Shown here piece by piece: positions 45,959 through 57,635 of a DNA stretch of 64,000 nucleotides. Position 1 is the stretch's first letter; each line of letters opens with the position of its first letter. The DNA comes from Tethya wilhelma (taxonomy: Eukaryota; Porifera; Demospongiae; Tethyida; Tethyidae). Where the stretch lies: the NCBI GenBank assembly GCA_964030475.1, contig CAXIPT010000005.1, positions 62,001 to 126,000 on the forward strand, written 5' to 3'. The position numbers and the translations under genes are program-made. The notes beneath the pieces are model-generated. The model made no database searches, was not told the origin of the DNA, and was given only the letters and a program-made list of their open reading frames with translations.

Positions 45959-47136
45959 TATTGACAGTATAATTGCACGTAGTATGCATGGCTATACTAT
46001 AATTATTGAATTATAAGGTATGTGATGAGGTACAAATATAACAATTGAAGCATGCATCAAAAAAATTAAGAGCAATTAGAATTTCACTCTATAAAAAGTA
46101 CAGTAAATCAATAATTAGGTTAATGAGTATTATGGTAAACACATAAAAATTCATTTGAAAAAATGTACATGCACCTGCATACACTGACATGTACATTTGG
46201 GCAGTCATGCTATATAGCTACTTTTTAGCACTCCCTCTCATCGATATAACTACTCACCAACATACAATCGAGATGCAGATGTGTCTGAGAGCTCTATAGA
46301 TGAGCTGGTGATGTGTGCTTACCATAACACTATCAACCCAACCATATGGACTCTAGGTAGTTTTCAGTGAATCATGCATGTATACTTAAGAAGTTAAAAT
46401 GATGGGGATTGTAGATCTAGATCTCTAATTCTTATGTCAGTGTACTTCAAAATACTTCTCATGAATCTATACAATCTCTTCCATTGTTGATACTTCCCCC
46501 CAAAACTATCAAGAGATTAAAGAATTCAAAACCCCTTTTATGTCAGACTGTGCTCTAAAGGGACTTAGGTATATTATTGAACTGTAAAATAAGCACTTGG
46601 ATAGCAAATATGGGCTATCATACCGGGGTTGATAGCAAAATGAAAAGACAAACAAGCAATAAAGTTTGAACAACATTGACTGAGTTGTTCATAGTTTCTT
46701 GGGATATCAACATGCATCATTCAATATCATGCAGAAGAAGCAACACCCAAGGAACATATGCTATATGACATGTGTTATTGCATACATTAGCCTCGTTCCC
46801 TCCCTGTGAATTTAACAATATTCACAGAGAGAGAATCAGGGAACGAGGCTAGCATGCATGGCTTAACATTGTTTCAGTAACCATTGCTGCATCCCAACAC
46901 ACCAAGTTGCTAATAATTATTCATGATATGAGATGAGAGGATATTCATGACAATCAATGTATTCATAAAGACTTCCTACATTCTTATGAGTATAGAGAAT
47001 TCTATAAACATGACCATTAATACCATTAACATTAATGATTTTACTCTCTTTGAGACACACCCTTATTATGATGAGTTGTTTACCACTATAGAAATGCTCA
47101 ACTGAGAGCAAGGTTATTTGATCATGTCTACGTACA
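45958..47136. other. No gene recognised; one small hairpin
   Basis: AT-rich spacer. An inverted repeat with 14-bp arms 'tagcctcgttccct' / 'agggaacgaggcta' lies at 46788-46801 and 46838-46851, with an inner 'ctgtgaat' / 'attcacag' stem; it resembles the hairpin at 24379-24447. A minus-strand frame at 46917-47150 could be an alternative 3' exon of the receptor upstream, since AAAAAG|GTAAAT could act as a donor. Confidence 0.45.
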
Positions 47137-49692
47137 TTATGCTCTGACATTTACCTTTTTTTGACCTTCATTTTGCTCAGTCTTTTTCTTGGATTTGGCA
47201 GAGCTATCACTCACCCCTCTCTTGGGATCTTTTCTGTCAAAAATAAATAAACACGAATATATAAAATATGTATCAATATTGCAAATCAACACATTAACTT
47301 ACTTGAGTTCAAAATTACTATTGTCATCTTTGTGGTGTGTCTGTGAATCTATAAGTGCATATATAATCAGTCAATGCTAGTTGATAGTAACATAGGCAAT
47401 AAGTTTACGGTTGCCACACATACTTTTCAGAGCCCTCTTTCTCTTCACTACAACAATGATCACAACAATGATGCTCGGTGCACTGGGCGATGCAAGAGCT
47501 CCAGCCACAATAACTATGATGATCCATGGCTTAACTGTGGGATATTGACAGGTGAAGAACATTAAAGTCTAATAATAATAATACAGAAGAGTACATGCAT
47601 GCATGTGTACTAGCTATAATTGATTTTACAGTACCTCTTGAAGTGGGAGCTTCACCCCACCCTTTATTTGTGACATTGCAAGTTCGTATGTTGCTTCCAA
47701 CTAGTTCAAAAATCTCACTACATGTGTAGATGACAGTGGTGCCAAAGCCAGTATAGTTATGTGCACAGCCTGTAGGAGCTATTGGTGGATCACCTGTGAT
47801 GAAGGAAATCAATAGCTATAAGTAAAATCTAATGTACACATGTAACAATTACTATACCACATGTTGTGAAATTTCCTTCAACAGTAGCTTCAATGGAGTT
47901 ATCAAAAGTTACGACTGCCTTGTAAAAATATTCAGTGTAAACTGTTACATTTCCTCCAAGGTCAGGAGTATAACTCATAGTCAAGTTCTCTTGATCAGTT
48001 CCATACATTATAGCACAGTCATTTATAGCATCTCCAGTATCAAAAGAATAGCAGGTGAAATTTACAACAGTGTTCTTCGATTCCAGTGAATAATCCACAA
48101 TAAAAAAATATTTTGTCCCATCTACAATAATTATAGTTAACGAATATACAATAATTATAGCACTAGAAATATAAACAGGGAGAAAAATAGTATCCGACTT
48201 ACTGATAAAGAAAACCGTTTCACTTCCAGCTCCTACATCATTAACAGCTCTCAAGGTTACATTGTATTCACTGTCACTGCTACTCAAGGGAATTATTGTG
48301 AAAGTATGATTGCAACAGGGAACATTTTCAAAAATTTTCTGCATAGCATTTTTGTTTGACAGATTTGCTTGGTAGCTTATACTGTTGACTCCATAGACTG
48401 TACTATCATCACAAGTAATATTCCCTCCAGCTGATTCCTGCATAAAAAAAAGAAGTAATTAATCTTTGTCCTTACAATGTCATGCTATAAAATATGATAG
48501 TCTTACTAGTGGATTCCAGGAAAGTAAAATTCCCTTTAAAATTTTATATTTATACTCCAGAGACATCATAACCCTGTCTATACCACCTATAGGAACTGGA
48601 AGAATAAAATATAAATAAATAAATAAATAAGAAAGGAAATAGAAAGCAGTACCTACAAAGGTATAATTATGCATAATATTATGTACTGATCAGTATTCTA
48701 CTATTTACCATTCAGTCCATTCACACTAGTATTAAACAGCCTTGGTTCACCCAGTTGACCATCACAGCCCATGGCAGACACTGAGATATCATATTGAGTG
48801 GATAGACTGAAGGGAAACTGAAGTGAAGTGACATCTGAGGAGACATTACAAGGGTTGGTCCCTCTACACTCAGAGGGGTAGGAAGAGAGAGGTGGGGAGA
48901 TGAGGATAGAGTAGCCAGTGATCATGACAGGACCCTCACTAAGAGGGGCACTCCATCTGAGAGTGACGAGGGTGGAGGTAGGGTCATCAATGCTCTCAAT
49001 GTCAGCATCAGTCAGTGGAACACATCCAGGAGGATCAGGGGGGTCTGAAGATTTTTTAATCCAAGTCAAATTAATAAATCATTTAGATTGCAAACTGTAT
49101 TCTTACTTGAAACCACACTGAGGACACATTCTTGAACCAAATTGTCTGGTGAAAAGTAGAAACACTGTATTAATGCTCCATCCATCATCAGTGATGGAGC
49201 AACACTGAGGGTAGTGGCGTAGCTGTTATCATTTCTGGACACCAGTCTTGCAGTAGCTGGTAAACAAGTACTTGTACCACCAAAACCAGGACTGAGAGAG
49301 ATATGACCATCGCTACAGTTGAACACATTACTGTCTCCTCTCCACACAGTGCTTAGGCCAAGAGTATCGTTAACAGCACATGTTGAAACCACAGTTGGTT
49401 GACTTGAGGGACAGATAGGATCAGTAGTACACTGTGGAACTACATCAGTATGACAAAATTAACTGGTGATATCTTAAAATGGTATTAATAATACCTTGAG
49501 CGAAAGCTGTATTTTTTCTAAGCTGGAAACTTGCAAGAAGAATATAAATTGCAATAGATCTACAATAGCAAGAGTATCTCACCTGTATAAATACATTGTC
49601 ATTGAGGATCAGCTACATGCAGGTATATAGATCTATATAACATTAAAGTTTATGCAGCAAATTCTTACAGACTCGCGGCTGTTTCTCTCCAT
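47137..49692 (-). CDS. Ig/FN3/sushi single-pass receptor (left of centre)
   Basis: Eleven exons with consistent phases: 49692-49669, 49582-49495, 49439-49107, 49044-48709, 48595-48507, 48437-48203, 48121-47858, 47793-47635, 47534-47424, 47348-47303 and 47233-47137, totalling 594 codons. The start MERNSRES is followed by a short hydrophobic stretch (IAIYILLASF) acting as signal or anchor. The ectodomain has an Ig-like domain (CTTDPICPS, WRGDSNVFNCSDGHISLSPG), an FN3 domain (DPPDPPGCVPL, LRWSAP, YSILISPPL), a further FN3-type unit (CCNHTF, VTLRAVNDVGAGS), an Ig/FN3-like unit and a sushi (CCP) domain (YTCSEIFELVGSNIRTC..GWG). A membrane helix (PWIIIVIVAGALA to VVIIVVV) and a Lys-rich tail without tyrosine motifs follow. 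Its first two domains are nearly identical to the divergent gene at 49827; the rest is not. The first two small exons and the last exon are least certain. Confidence 0.7.
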
Positions 49693-49826
49693 TTTAATTT
49701 CTTCTCGTATAACCATAGATAATATAGACTACGTGACCTATGTTATCTATGGTATAACGTAGCTCAATAGTTAAATAACCACTAATAATAATAATAATTA
49801 ATTATTCAAGCATTTAAAATTCAACC
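49693..49826. promoter_or_regulatory. 134-bp divergent promoter with central inverted repeat
   Basis: The two receptor start codons point away from each other across 134 bp. Within it, ACCATAGATAA (49712-49722) and TTATCTATGGT (49743-49753) form an exact 11-bp inverted repeat around a 20-bp spacer containing TACGTGACC. This is also the centre of the large mirrored arms. It probably drives both genes; the palindrome could bind a dimeric factor or be the scar of the inversion junction. Confidence 0.55.
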
Positions 49827-52178
49827 ATGTTGCTCTTTGCTATGAGCTTAGTGTGGAACTTTGTAGTCACAACCCAGCAAGGTAATTTGATCAGGCTAAA
49901 AAAATTACAGTTTTGCGCATGCTAGCTCATCTCATGAGTTGGCAGCAAACTTAGTAGACTCTAAAAAAAACTCTATCATAATATTATAGATTATATATAA
50001 TATCTAAACTCTATCATAATATTATAGATTTATTATAAATAGTAGATCTAGCTACATAACGAGTTTTGCATTCATGGTCAGTTCCACAGTGTACTACTGA
50101 TCCTATCTGTCCCTCAAGTCAACCAACTGTGATTTCAACATGTACTGTTAACGATACTCTTGGTCTTAACACTGTGTGGAGAGGAGACAGCAATGTGTTC
50201 AACTGTAGCGATGGTCATATCTCTCTCAGTCCTGGTTTTGGTGGTACAAGTACTTGTTTACCAGCTACTGCAAGACTGGTGTCCAGAAATGATAACAGCT
50301 ACACCTCTACCCTCAGTGTTGCTCCATCACTGATGATGGATGGGGCATTAATACAGTGTTTCTACTTTTCACCAGACAATTTGATTCAAGAATGCGTCCT
50401 CAATGTTTTAAGTAAGAATACATTAAGTTTGCAATCTAAAATTAATGATTTCTTCAGATCCCCCTGATCCTCCTGGATGTGTTCCACTGACTGATGCTGA
50501 CATTGAGAGCATTGATGATCCTACCTCCACCCTGGTCACCCTCAGGTGGAGTGCCCCTCCTAGTGAGGGTCCTGTCACTGGCTACTCTATTCTCATCTCC
50601 CCACCTCTCTCTAGCTACCCCTCTGAGTGTAGAGCCTCGGGGACAACCAACCCTTGCAACGTCTCTCCAAATATCACCTCACTTCAGTTTCTCTTTAACC
50701 AATCCACCCAATACGCCATCTCTGTGTCCACCAACGGTGATAGTCAGTCGAGTAAACCAAGTCAGTTTGATGTAAACATTGAAGGTATACATAATTATGT
50801 CAAGCTATAATTATCTAAAATTAACATGCAGTGTAACTTTATAATAATACAACCTACTTGCATGTTATAATATTCTTACTTTGATTCCAGTTCCAGAAGA
50901 CTTAAATCTTATCTTAGTGACAGTGACTTATGATCAAGTCAGCTATATACTGAGAACTCTACACATCTCATGGACTCAGCCCACTGTAAGGATCTGACTG
51001 CTTAAAATTAACACTGATTCCAGAAACAAATATCATACCAGTACCCCCTACTGTATGATTAATTCATACAGCGACCCAATATCAGGATTACAGGCTGTGG
51101 TGATACACTGCTCACAGAATTTGAATTAGACATATACACAGTGGAAGTGACTGAAACAGGCTTCTCTTTAGCAAACTATTCAGCCCAGGTTCCTTGCTGT
51201 AACTATACCTACAATCCGTTATCCTCTCAACAAGTCTCCCAAGATAACTACTACAGTATTGCAGTGGCAGCTGTGAATGCAGTCGGACGAGGAAGAAGCA
51301 TTCAAACACCCTCAGTCAGTATGTACAACAACTATAGCTAAATGAGTATTGATCTCATGCGCAAGACCTTATGATATCTACATGGATCAATAATTATGGG
51401 CACTGATAAAAATTTTGTTTCTATATAGAGAGCAGCAGTGACATTCTAACTGTGGCACAAGAAGTTATTGACGGACAAGATGGTGAAAGTAATGTATTTC
51501 TGACCTGCAACTTTTTGTCTGATCGTTTTCGAGGGTCCATGTGTGAAATAACTTTGAGAACAACAGCTGTGCAGAATGGATTTATCTCAGCACTGCAAGG
51601 ATTTGATGGAGTACCAGTTCTGTTAGATGTCGAACTAAATTGTAACTACATTTACACAGCTACTTTCAGCTACAATGAATCTGGTGTCAATGTTGTCATA
51701 CTGATTGAAGGACAAATCACAGCATTTGGTATGATACCCTCTCAATTCCTATGCTGACTCTGTACTGAGTTATGTATATACCTAAGATGGCCGGAGTTTT
51801 ATGTTTGTTTGTTTCTCCAGATTGCACAGAATGCCAAGTACCTGACACATCAATATCAAGTGGGTAACTGTTACAAACAGCAAATCAAAAATGTCCCATA
51901 TTGGCACGAGCTATGCATGCAATTTCTTTTGTAAAACTTAAAATTATTGTTATCATCATTACAACATACACACACCTATTGGAGGCTCCTGCAGTGGTGG
52001 AGTGATAGCTATTTCAGTTCTCATTCCCTCCACCTTCATGTTCCTCACTGGTCTTCTTCTTGGTCTACTGATCATGTACTGCTTGATGAGAAGAGATAGG
52101 ATCAAGACTACTAGAGGTGATGGTGATGTTCAGCAGAAGCCTGCAGCTCCTCGTCCAGTGTATGAAGAAGTCTCTTGA
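49827..52178 (+). CDS. Ig/FN3 single-pass receptor with VYEEV tail (right of centre)
   Basis: Eight exons with consistent phases: 49827-49881, 50082-50411, 50458-50784, 50891-50985, 51072-51318, 51429-51728, 51821-51863 and 51995-52178, totalling 527 codons with the stop. Exon 1 is a signal peptide, MLLFAMSLVWNFVVTTQQ. Exon 2 is the Ig-like domain and exon 3 the FN3 domain, both almost identical to the divergent partner. Exons 4-5 form another FN3 unit (CCNYTY, IAVAAVNAVGRGRS). Exon 6 is an Ig/FN3-like unit (FLTCNFLSD, CNYIYTATFSYN). Exon 7 is a short Cys linker. Exon 8 holds a membrane helix (VIAISVLIPSTFMFLTGLLL) and a tail ending VYEEVS. The TGA at 52176-52178 is followed in frame by 28 more codons (KDEFEMGRNMAYGPTG) to TAA 52263, which read like a normal receptor tail. 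Either this allele is truncated or the stop is read through. Confidence 0.75.
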
Positions 52179-52664
52179 GCTCCATCCTCTGTGAATCAGA
52201 AAGATGAGTTTGAAATGGGGAGGAATATGGCATATGGACCAACTGGAGTGAGCCGAGTTAACTAAAACATAGGTGTATGCATAATCAGAAATATAGTGCA
52301 TGCACATGTTTATAGACTATAGCTTGTTTACCAGTACATTTTGTAATAGAATGCTAGGCAGCTGTTTAAATTTTTGTTTTGTTTTAGCACTGAAAAACAA
52401 ACAATAATTATAGGGTATAAAAACAACACACTCATACATACTGTACATGTATCACTTTCATAGCAATTCAATATAGTACAACAGTGTCATGATACTTATA
52501 TTGTCATATTAAATGAGTACTTTCTATTGATGATTATTTTAACACTCCTATGTGGGTACAAGCCCGGGTCAAAGGTTGTATGTGATAAGGTACCTGTGAA
52601 GAAAAGTGGTAATGATGATACATGTATATTTCATTGTGATGTGCCATGTGCACAGCCACAAAGA

Positions 52665-53394
52665 CTACATGCAATGTTGTACCTCTATTAAAGAGCTGGC
52701 TGTCCTTGTCAGTGGCTTACTCTCTCCCTCTTCCTCATTCTCACTCTCCTCCCCTTTGTTCTTTGATCGTTGCCGTGACGATGTGTTTAGTTTGCCATCA
52801 GAACCAGCATCCAGCACATGGAGAGTAACACCTGACAATAATGGTAGCAACAGAACAGAGAGGTAGGTATAGATACAGGCATGTGTTACAGTAACTGAAA
52901 AGGGTACATACACGCATAAGGTGTACACACACATGGGTATGTGGTGTGGGTATGTGATAAGGATAAAGGTACAATAGAAATGGTGACACATACACCACAT
53001 ACCTGTGCTGAGAGCTGCACACACACATAAAGAGAAGAACACCTCCATCACAAAGAACCCCTTCGTATCAACAATAGCTCCACCCACAAGGAACACAACA
53101 GCCACACCCACATGCTGGAGAGCCTGCATTCTAAAACACAAAAAGCAAATTGAAAGTCACAACATTTCATTGAGACAACCCCAAACTAAGCCAGCTGTCC
53201 TTACATGCCATATGCAGTGGTCAGTTGGCTGTTAGGTACAATGCGAGCCACTAGAGGCCAGACAGCACATGAGACAAAGGTGTAGCCAAACCCCATAAGG
53301 AGGAGAGAGATGACCAGGATGGCCAGAGAGTTGCTTAGGAATGCCAACAGAGCATGACCAATGAGAGTCAACACCACACCAGCAGATACTAGGA

Positions 53395-53426
<32 letters not shown>

Positions 53427-53427
53427 N

Positions 53428-53478
<51 letters not shown>

Positions 53479-54527
53479 GAGATTATCAAATTGCACACAA
53501 TTACACACATTCTCAGTATGTGTAGAAAGTTACAAAGAAACTTGATTGATTTATCCATAATATGCAAGTTTGAATTCATTTCTTCATTCAGTGAAATTCA
53601 TTCTAAGTCCCAAACATCCATACCCCATGTCAGGTGGTAGCCACTCCACTCCATGACACTGCCCATGGTCTGTGTGAAGAATGAGGCCACCAGGTAGATG
53701 ACATTGATGAGGATACACACCACAAATATGGAGGAGATTTCATATTTCTCCAGGAAGAACAACCTAGGCGGACAGAATTTAACACATCAGTGGTTGGTAC
53801 AATCTGTATATAAATCACATCCTTTGAAAGATCTCTTTATGCTGATTGTAATGGGGCAAGTCAAAACTCTGTACCACCTTCCTAGACAGAGCTGTGCTAA
53901 GACGATGTTAGGATCTTGGTTTCTCATCACTTTTTGATGGTCTAGGTTCTTTAGTTCTTGTCACAATATCTCATCAGTCTATAGATCAAGGAAGCTCGCC
54001 AGAGGCTGGGACTTGTACCAGTAGGGAAAGGAGCTACAAACTGGTATCATTTAATTGAGAAAATTAATTTGAAATAGGTTATTTTCATCAAAAAAATTGC
54101 AACTCAGCAAAACAATTTGGGTCAAAAAATAAAATCCGTCAATAAACCATAATAATTACTTGAAAGTTCTCTTCTAGCTGCTTAAAATAGTACCAATCCC
54201 AGCTTCTTACGACCTTTCTACAAGCAGCTACAATAAAAAGCTGACAGACTTACACTCCACCAATATTGTTTCAAATTATGTCAGATCGAGCTGATAAGCA
54301 ACACCCAACTTACTGAGCTTGTGCTATGAATGGAAAGATTGCCATGTAGTAGAGAGCACACAGCAAGATGACCAGCCAGAGACGGAAAGGGAAAACAGTG
54401 ATGTACTTGAAACTGAAGATCTCGACAGGCTTCATTTCTTCTTTCTTTTTGAGGATCCTTGTAGCTCTCTTGTCGAGCAGAACCAGCACAATGGCCGCCA
54501 CCAGAGACAAGATACAGATCAACAGAG

Positions 54528-54574
<47 letters not shown>

Positions 54575-55480
54575 ATTCTTGAATTACGCTGATGAACTAT
54601 ATATAATGCCGCAACAGAACTATCACAAGAGATATTGGCACAAAAGTAATATACATTATTTCTCCTACCAAATACTTGCACAGCTCCAAGTCGGGCATAA
54701 GGAGAAGACATACCAGCAAAGGCATGATCATAGAGGTTTTGATTGGCACCCAAACTGACACCACTTCCCTACATAAAATGAATGAGTGAATGAATGTGTG
54801 CGCCAAACCCACTAAAGTCCATCTGGTTTGAGAATGCCTTTAGGAAGAATTGAACCAAAATTTCAAGCACCAGTGAAAAACGTTGCTTTTCCAGCTTCGT
54901 TCGCCCTACCGGTCAAAAGTTAGCTATTTTGTCTCATAAGAAAAGTATTGCTGACAGGCTAACCTCTGGATAGACCATGTATATATAACACTATAGTCCA
55001 TCTGGTTTGAGAATGCCGCTGGAAGTGAAAATTAATAATGAGTGAACTAACTAACTAACTTACTGTTCTAGCAAATGAGAGAAGGTAGCCAAGAAACATT
55101 GGCAGTCTCTTTCCACTGAACCAGACCACAGTGTAGGCAACTTGAGCAAATGCCAACATCTCCCCTCCAACTCTACAGATAGAGTAAGCATGTGTGGAAG
55201 GTTGGAGAAAGAGAGATGAAGTATACATAGTGCAGAATGAAATACAAAAGCTCCAGACACCCTCAATGCTAATACACAATGCATTACTGTAGTCATAAGT
55301 GCATCACAAGTCACATCATGTATGCTATTACAGAAAAAAAATAACCAACATTTCTCTGTAAACACATACACAGGCACACACAGCCTTCACACATGCATTT
55401 CTTTACTGTAGCTTAAGTCACATGATGCACCCTACTACATTTATTTTACAGAATCTGAGAAACTAACTGAAATTTTTCTA

Positions 55481-55522
<42 letters not shown>

Positions 55523-55760
55523 CACCCAATGACAAACCTCCCTAGGACCATCACTGTGAAGTTGCCAAAGAAAGCTCCAAGGACAAACAAGAACTGGCCC
55601 CCACAGACAAAGGAGCTGGAGATGATGGTGGTGGACCTGAGGCCAAAGACTCTGTTGAGGAGGTAGGAGCCACAGAGAGAGAGGATGACGTTGGGCCACG
55701 AGTAGGAGGAATAGAGGAGGCTGTAGGTGGTGACGTTGATGTCTAGGAGCTGCACAATAG

Positions 55761-55817
<57 letters not shown>

Positions 55818-56511
55818 TGTTTGGACCGGATTTTCTAAATTAGCAGGAAGTAAGGCTAGTCTTTGCAATGTAATAACAGTAATAGTTTTAATATACCGGA
55901 ACTGTGCACTGTACACTGTATACAGTATTACTGTATTACTGTATACTGCGTACTGCGTACTGCATACTGCATACTGCGTACTGCGTACTGTATACTGCGT
56001 ACTGTGAACTGTATACTGCGTACTGCATACTGTGAACTGTGAACTGCATACTACGTACTGTGAACTGCATACTGCGAACTGCATACTGCGTACTGCGAAC
56101 TGCATACTGCGTACTGCATACTGTGAACTGTGAACTGCATACTACGTACTGTGAACTGCATACTGCGAACTGCATACTGCGAACTGTGAACTGCGTACTG
56201 CGTACTGCGTACTGCATACTGCGTACTGCGTACTGTATACTGCGTACTGCATACTGCATACTGTGAACTGTATACTGTGTACCATGAACTGTGAACTGTA
56301 TCCAAATGCCTTCCTGTGCCCCCTCCCTCTTCCCCCAAATGAAACCTAGTATGGCGATCACATGATTACATCAGCCCCTCCAATCAACTCACAGTAATGA
56401 TGGTCTTCTGCAGTGAAGCTGGAATGGCGTAGACGTAGTAGGTACCCACACTGAGGAGACCGATCAGCAGGTACATCTGGGCACGATAACAACAGCCTGC
56501 CCTCGGATCTA

Positions 56512-56563
<52 letters not shown>

Positions 56564-56989
56564 GAGAGTGTCATAAGGAGAATGCTAGAGATGGATATCT
56601 GGAGATACTCAAATTTTTATCACTCATAATAGACAAGAGTGGGTGCAATCAAATAGCTTCTGTATGTATGGCAAATGTACAGCAGTGGTACAGAGAAATG
56701 GGCAGCTGTCGATCATTTACTTCTGTATAGCAAATAATGACCATTTACATACAGTATCACTGCACAAAATATTCCTGGTTTTAATTTTCTTGTTGATATG
56801 TAATTGCACCCACTCTATTGAGCCTCGGGATAGAGGCTAGACTAGTCCCTCACAGGCAAAGAAAGGTACTAGTGTCTCTCAGCTATTATTAAACTTGGTT
56901 CATCACTCATCACACCCTGTACCTACACAGCAGTTCCCCACTCTCTCCTCCCCCTCAGCAGTGTCTGCTATCAGTGGATGTTGGCTCAT
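52665..56989 (-). CDS. MFSD1: MFSD1-type lysosomal MFS transporter, complete
   Basis: Ten coding exons (56989-56923, 56508-56393, 55749-55526, 55172-55064, 54768-54669, 54527-54314, 53763-53624, 53388-53205, 53130-53003, 52831-52665) join in frame to 483 codons with stop, close to animal MFSD1 (about 465 residues). Family landmarks in order: [115 protein letters not shown] and [12 protein letters not shown]. About twelve membrane segments are expected. Known MFSD1 works with GLMP in lysosomes and exports dipeptides. A short cytosolic N-terminus has Leu-Ile at residues 6-7, a weak sorting candidate lacking the usual upstream acid. Introns hold microsatellites, the heptamer VNTR and degenerate minisatellite units. 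Two or more broken copies lie elsewhere in the window. Confidence 0.9.
53399..53474. repeat. (GA)n microsatellite in MFSD1 intron 7
   Basis: Simple GA tract with one undetermined base at 53427, directly next to the acceptor of exon 8. Other MFSD1 introns carry (GT)n at 54531-54570, (CA)n at 55484-55519, (GT)n at 55761-55814 and (CA)n at 56515-56562. Confidence 0.95.
53905..53970. repeat. Degenerate minisatellite units in MFSD1 intron 6
   Basis: 'gatgttaggatcttggtttc' followed by 'tcatcactttttgatggt' and 'ctaggttctttagttcttg' resembles two worn units of the 17.8-20.6 kb minisatellite. The core palindrome is mutated. Confidence 0.6.
55893..56303. repeat. Heptamer VNTR, right arm
   Basis: Inverted counterpart of 41224-41632 in intron 2 of the complete MFSD1 gene. 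The translated repeats of the two arrays agree over about 140 codons, so the arrays have the same number and order of unit variants. The accompanying unique block and CA tract are also shared. Confidence 0.92.
56636..56825. mobile_element. ~190-bp MITE with GGGTGCAATTAC ends, right-arm copy
   Basis: Inverted copy of 40700-40895 in MFSD1 intron 1. Shared insertion in both arms. Confidence 0.65.
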
Positions 56990-57635
56990 GGTGGCAGTGG
57001 TGGCCACAGCTTGAACACTGGGCCTCTGGGCAGCTGGAGTACTTTCATCATCTAAATCTACATGTACTAAATCACGTGTTCAAGTTTGCTTACTCAGCAA
57101 TAATTGCCACACATGGCTTCATGGAAATTATAAGGTGACCACATTACAATCATGGGCTATATATGGTGCTGCTCTACTGGGAAGAATGAAGAGCCAGACT
57201 GGGTAGCAGTTTCTGTGGAAAGTTGTTACAAGTAAGTTACTAATCATTATTGATGCTAGCATACTACAGACATTGTAGGGCATGCAGCAATTCTACTAAA
57301 CTTTGTCCCTGTACATTGCAGCCATGTATATCCATGCTACAATTAAAAGGACTTTCATGTATTTATGGCAAAATTTATGGTTGTAGCTATAGAAATAATT
57401 TTACTTCTGTGCACTAACTGTAAAACTTGACAAGTTGTGCATCTTGTAGACTAGTAACAATTAATTTTGAGGTAAGAAAGACTGCAAACTTGAACTAAAT
57501 TATTAAGTTAATTATTTTAGTTATGCTGACCAAACTTTAATTAAATAAATTTCATAAGCACATCCACTGAGCTCAAACAGTCACGTCTTATCAGGCACTA
57601 GCTGCCATGTTTAATTTTCACTCTCTCAAAAAAAG

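Noticed and set aside
52665..53141. 158-codon continuous minus-strand frame as a separate gene
   Set aside because: It is MFSD1 exons 9 and 10 read through the intron between them; splice sites at 53003 and 52831 give a consistent phase.
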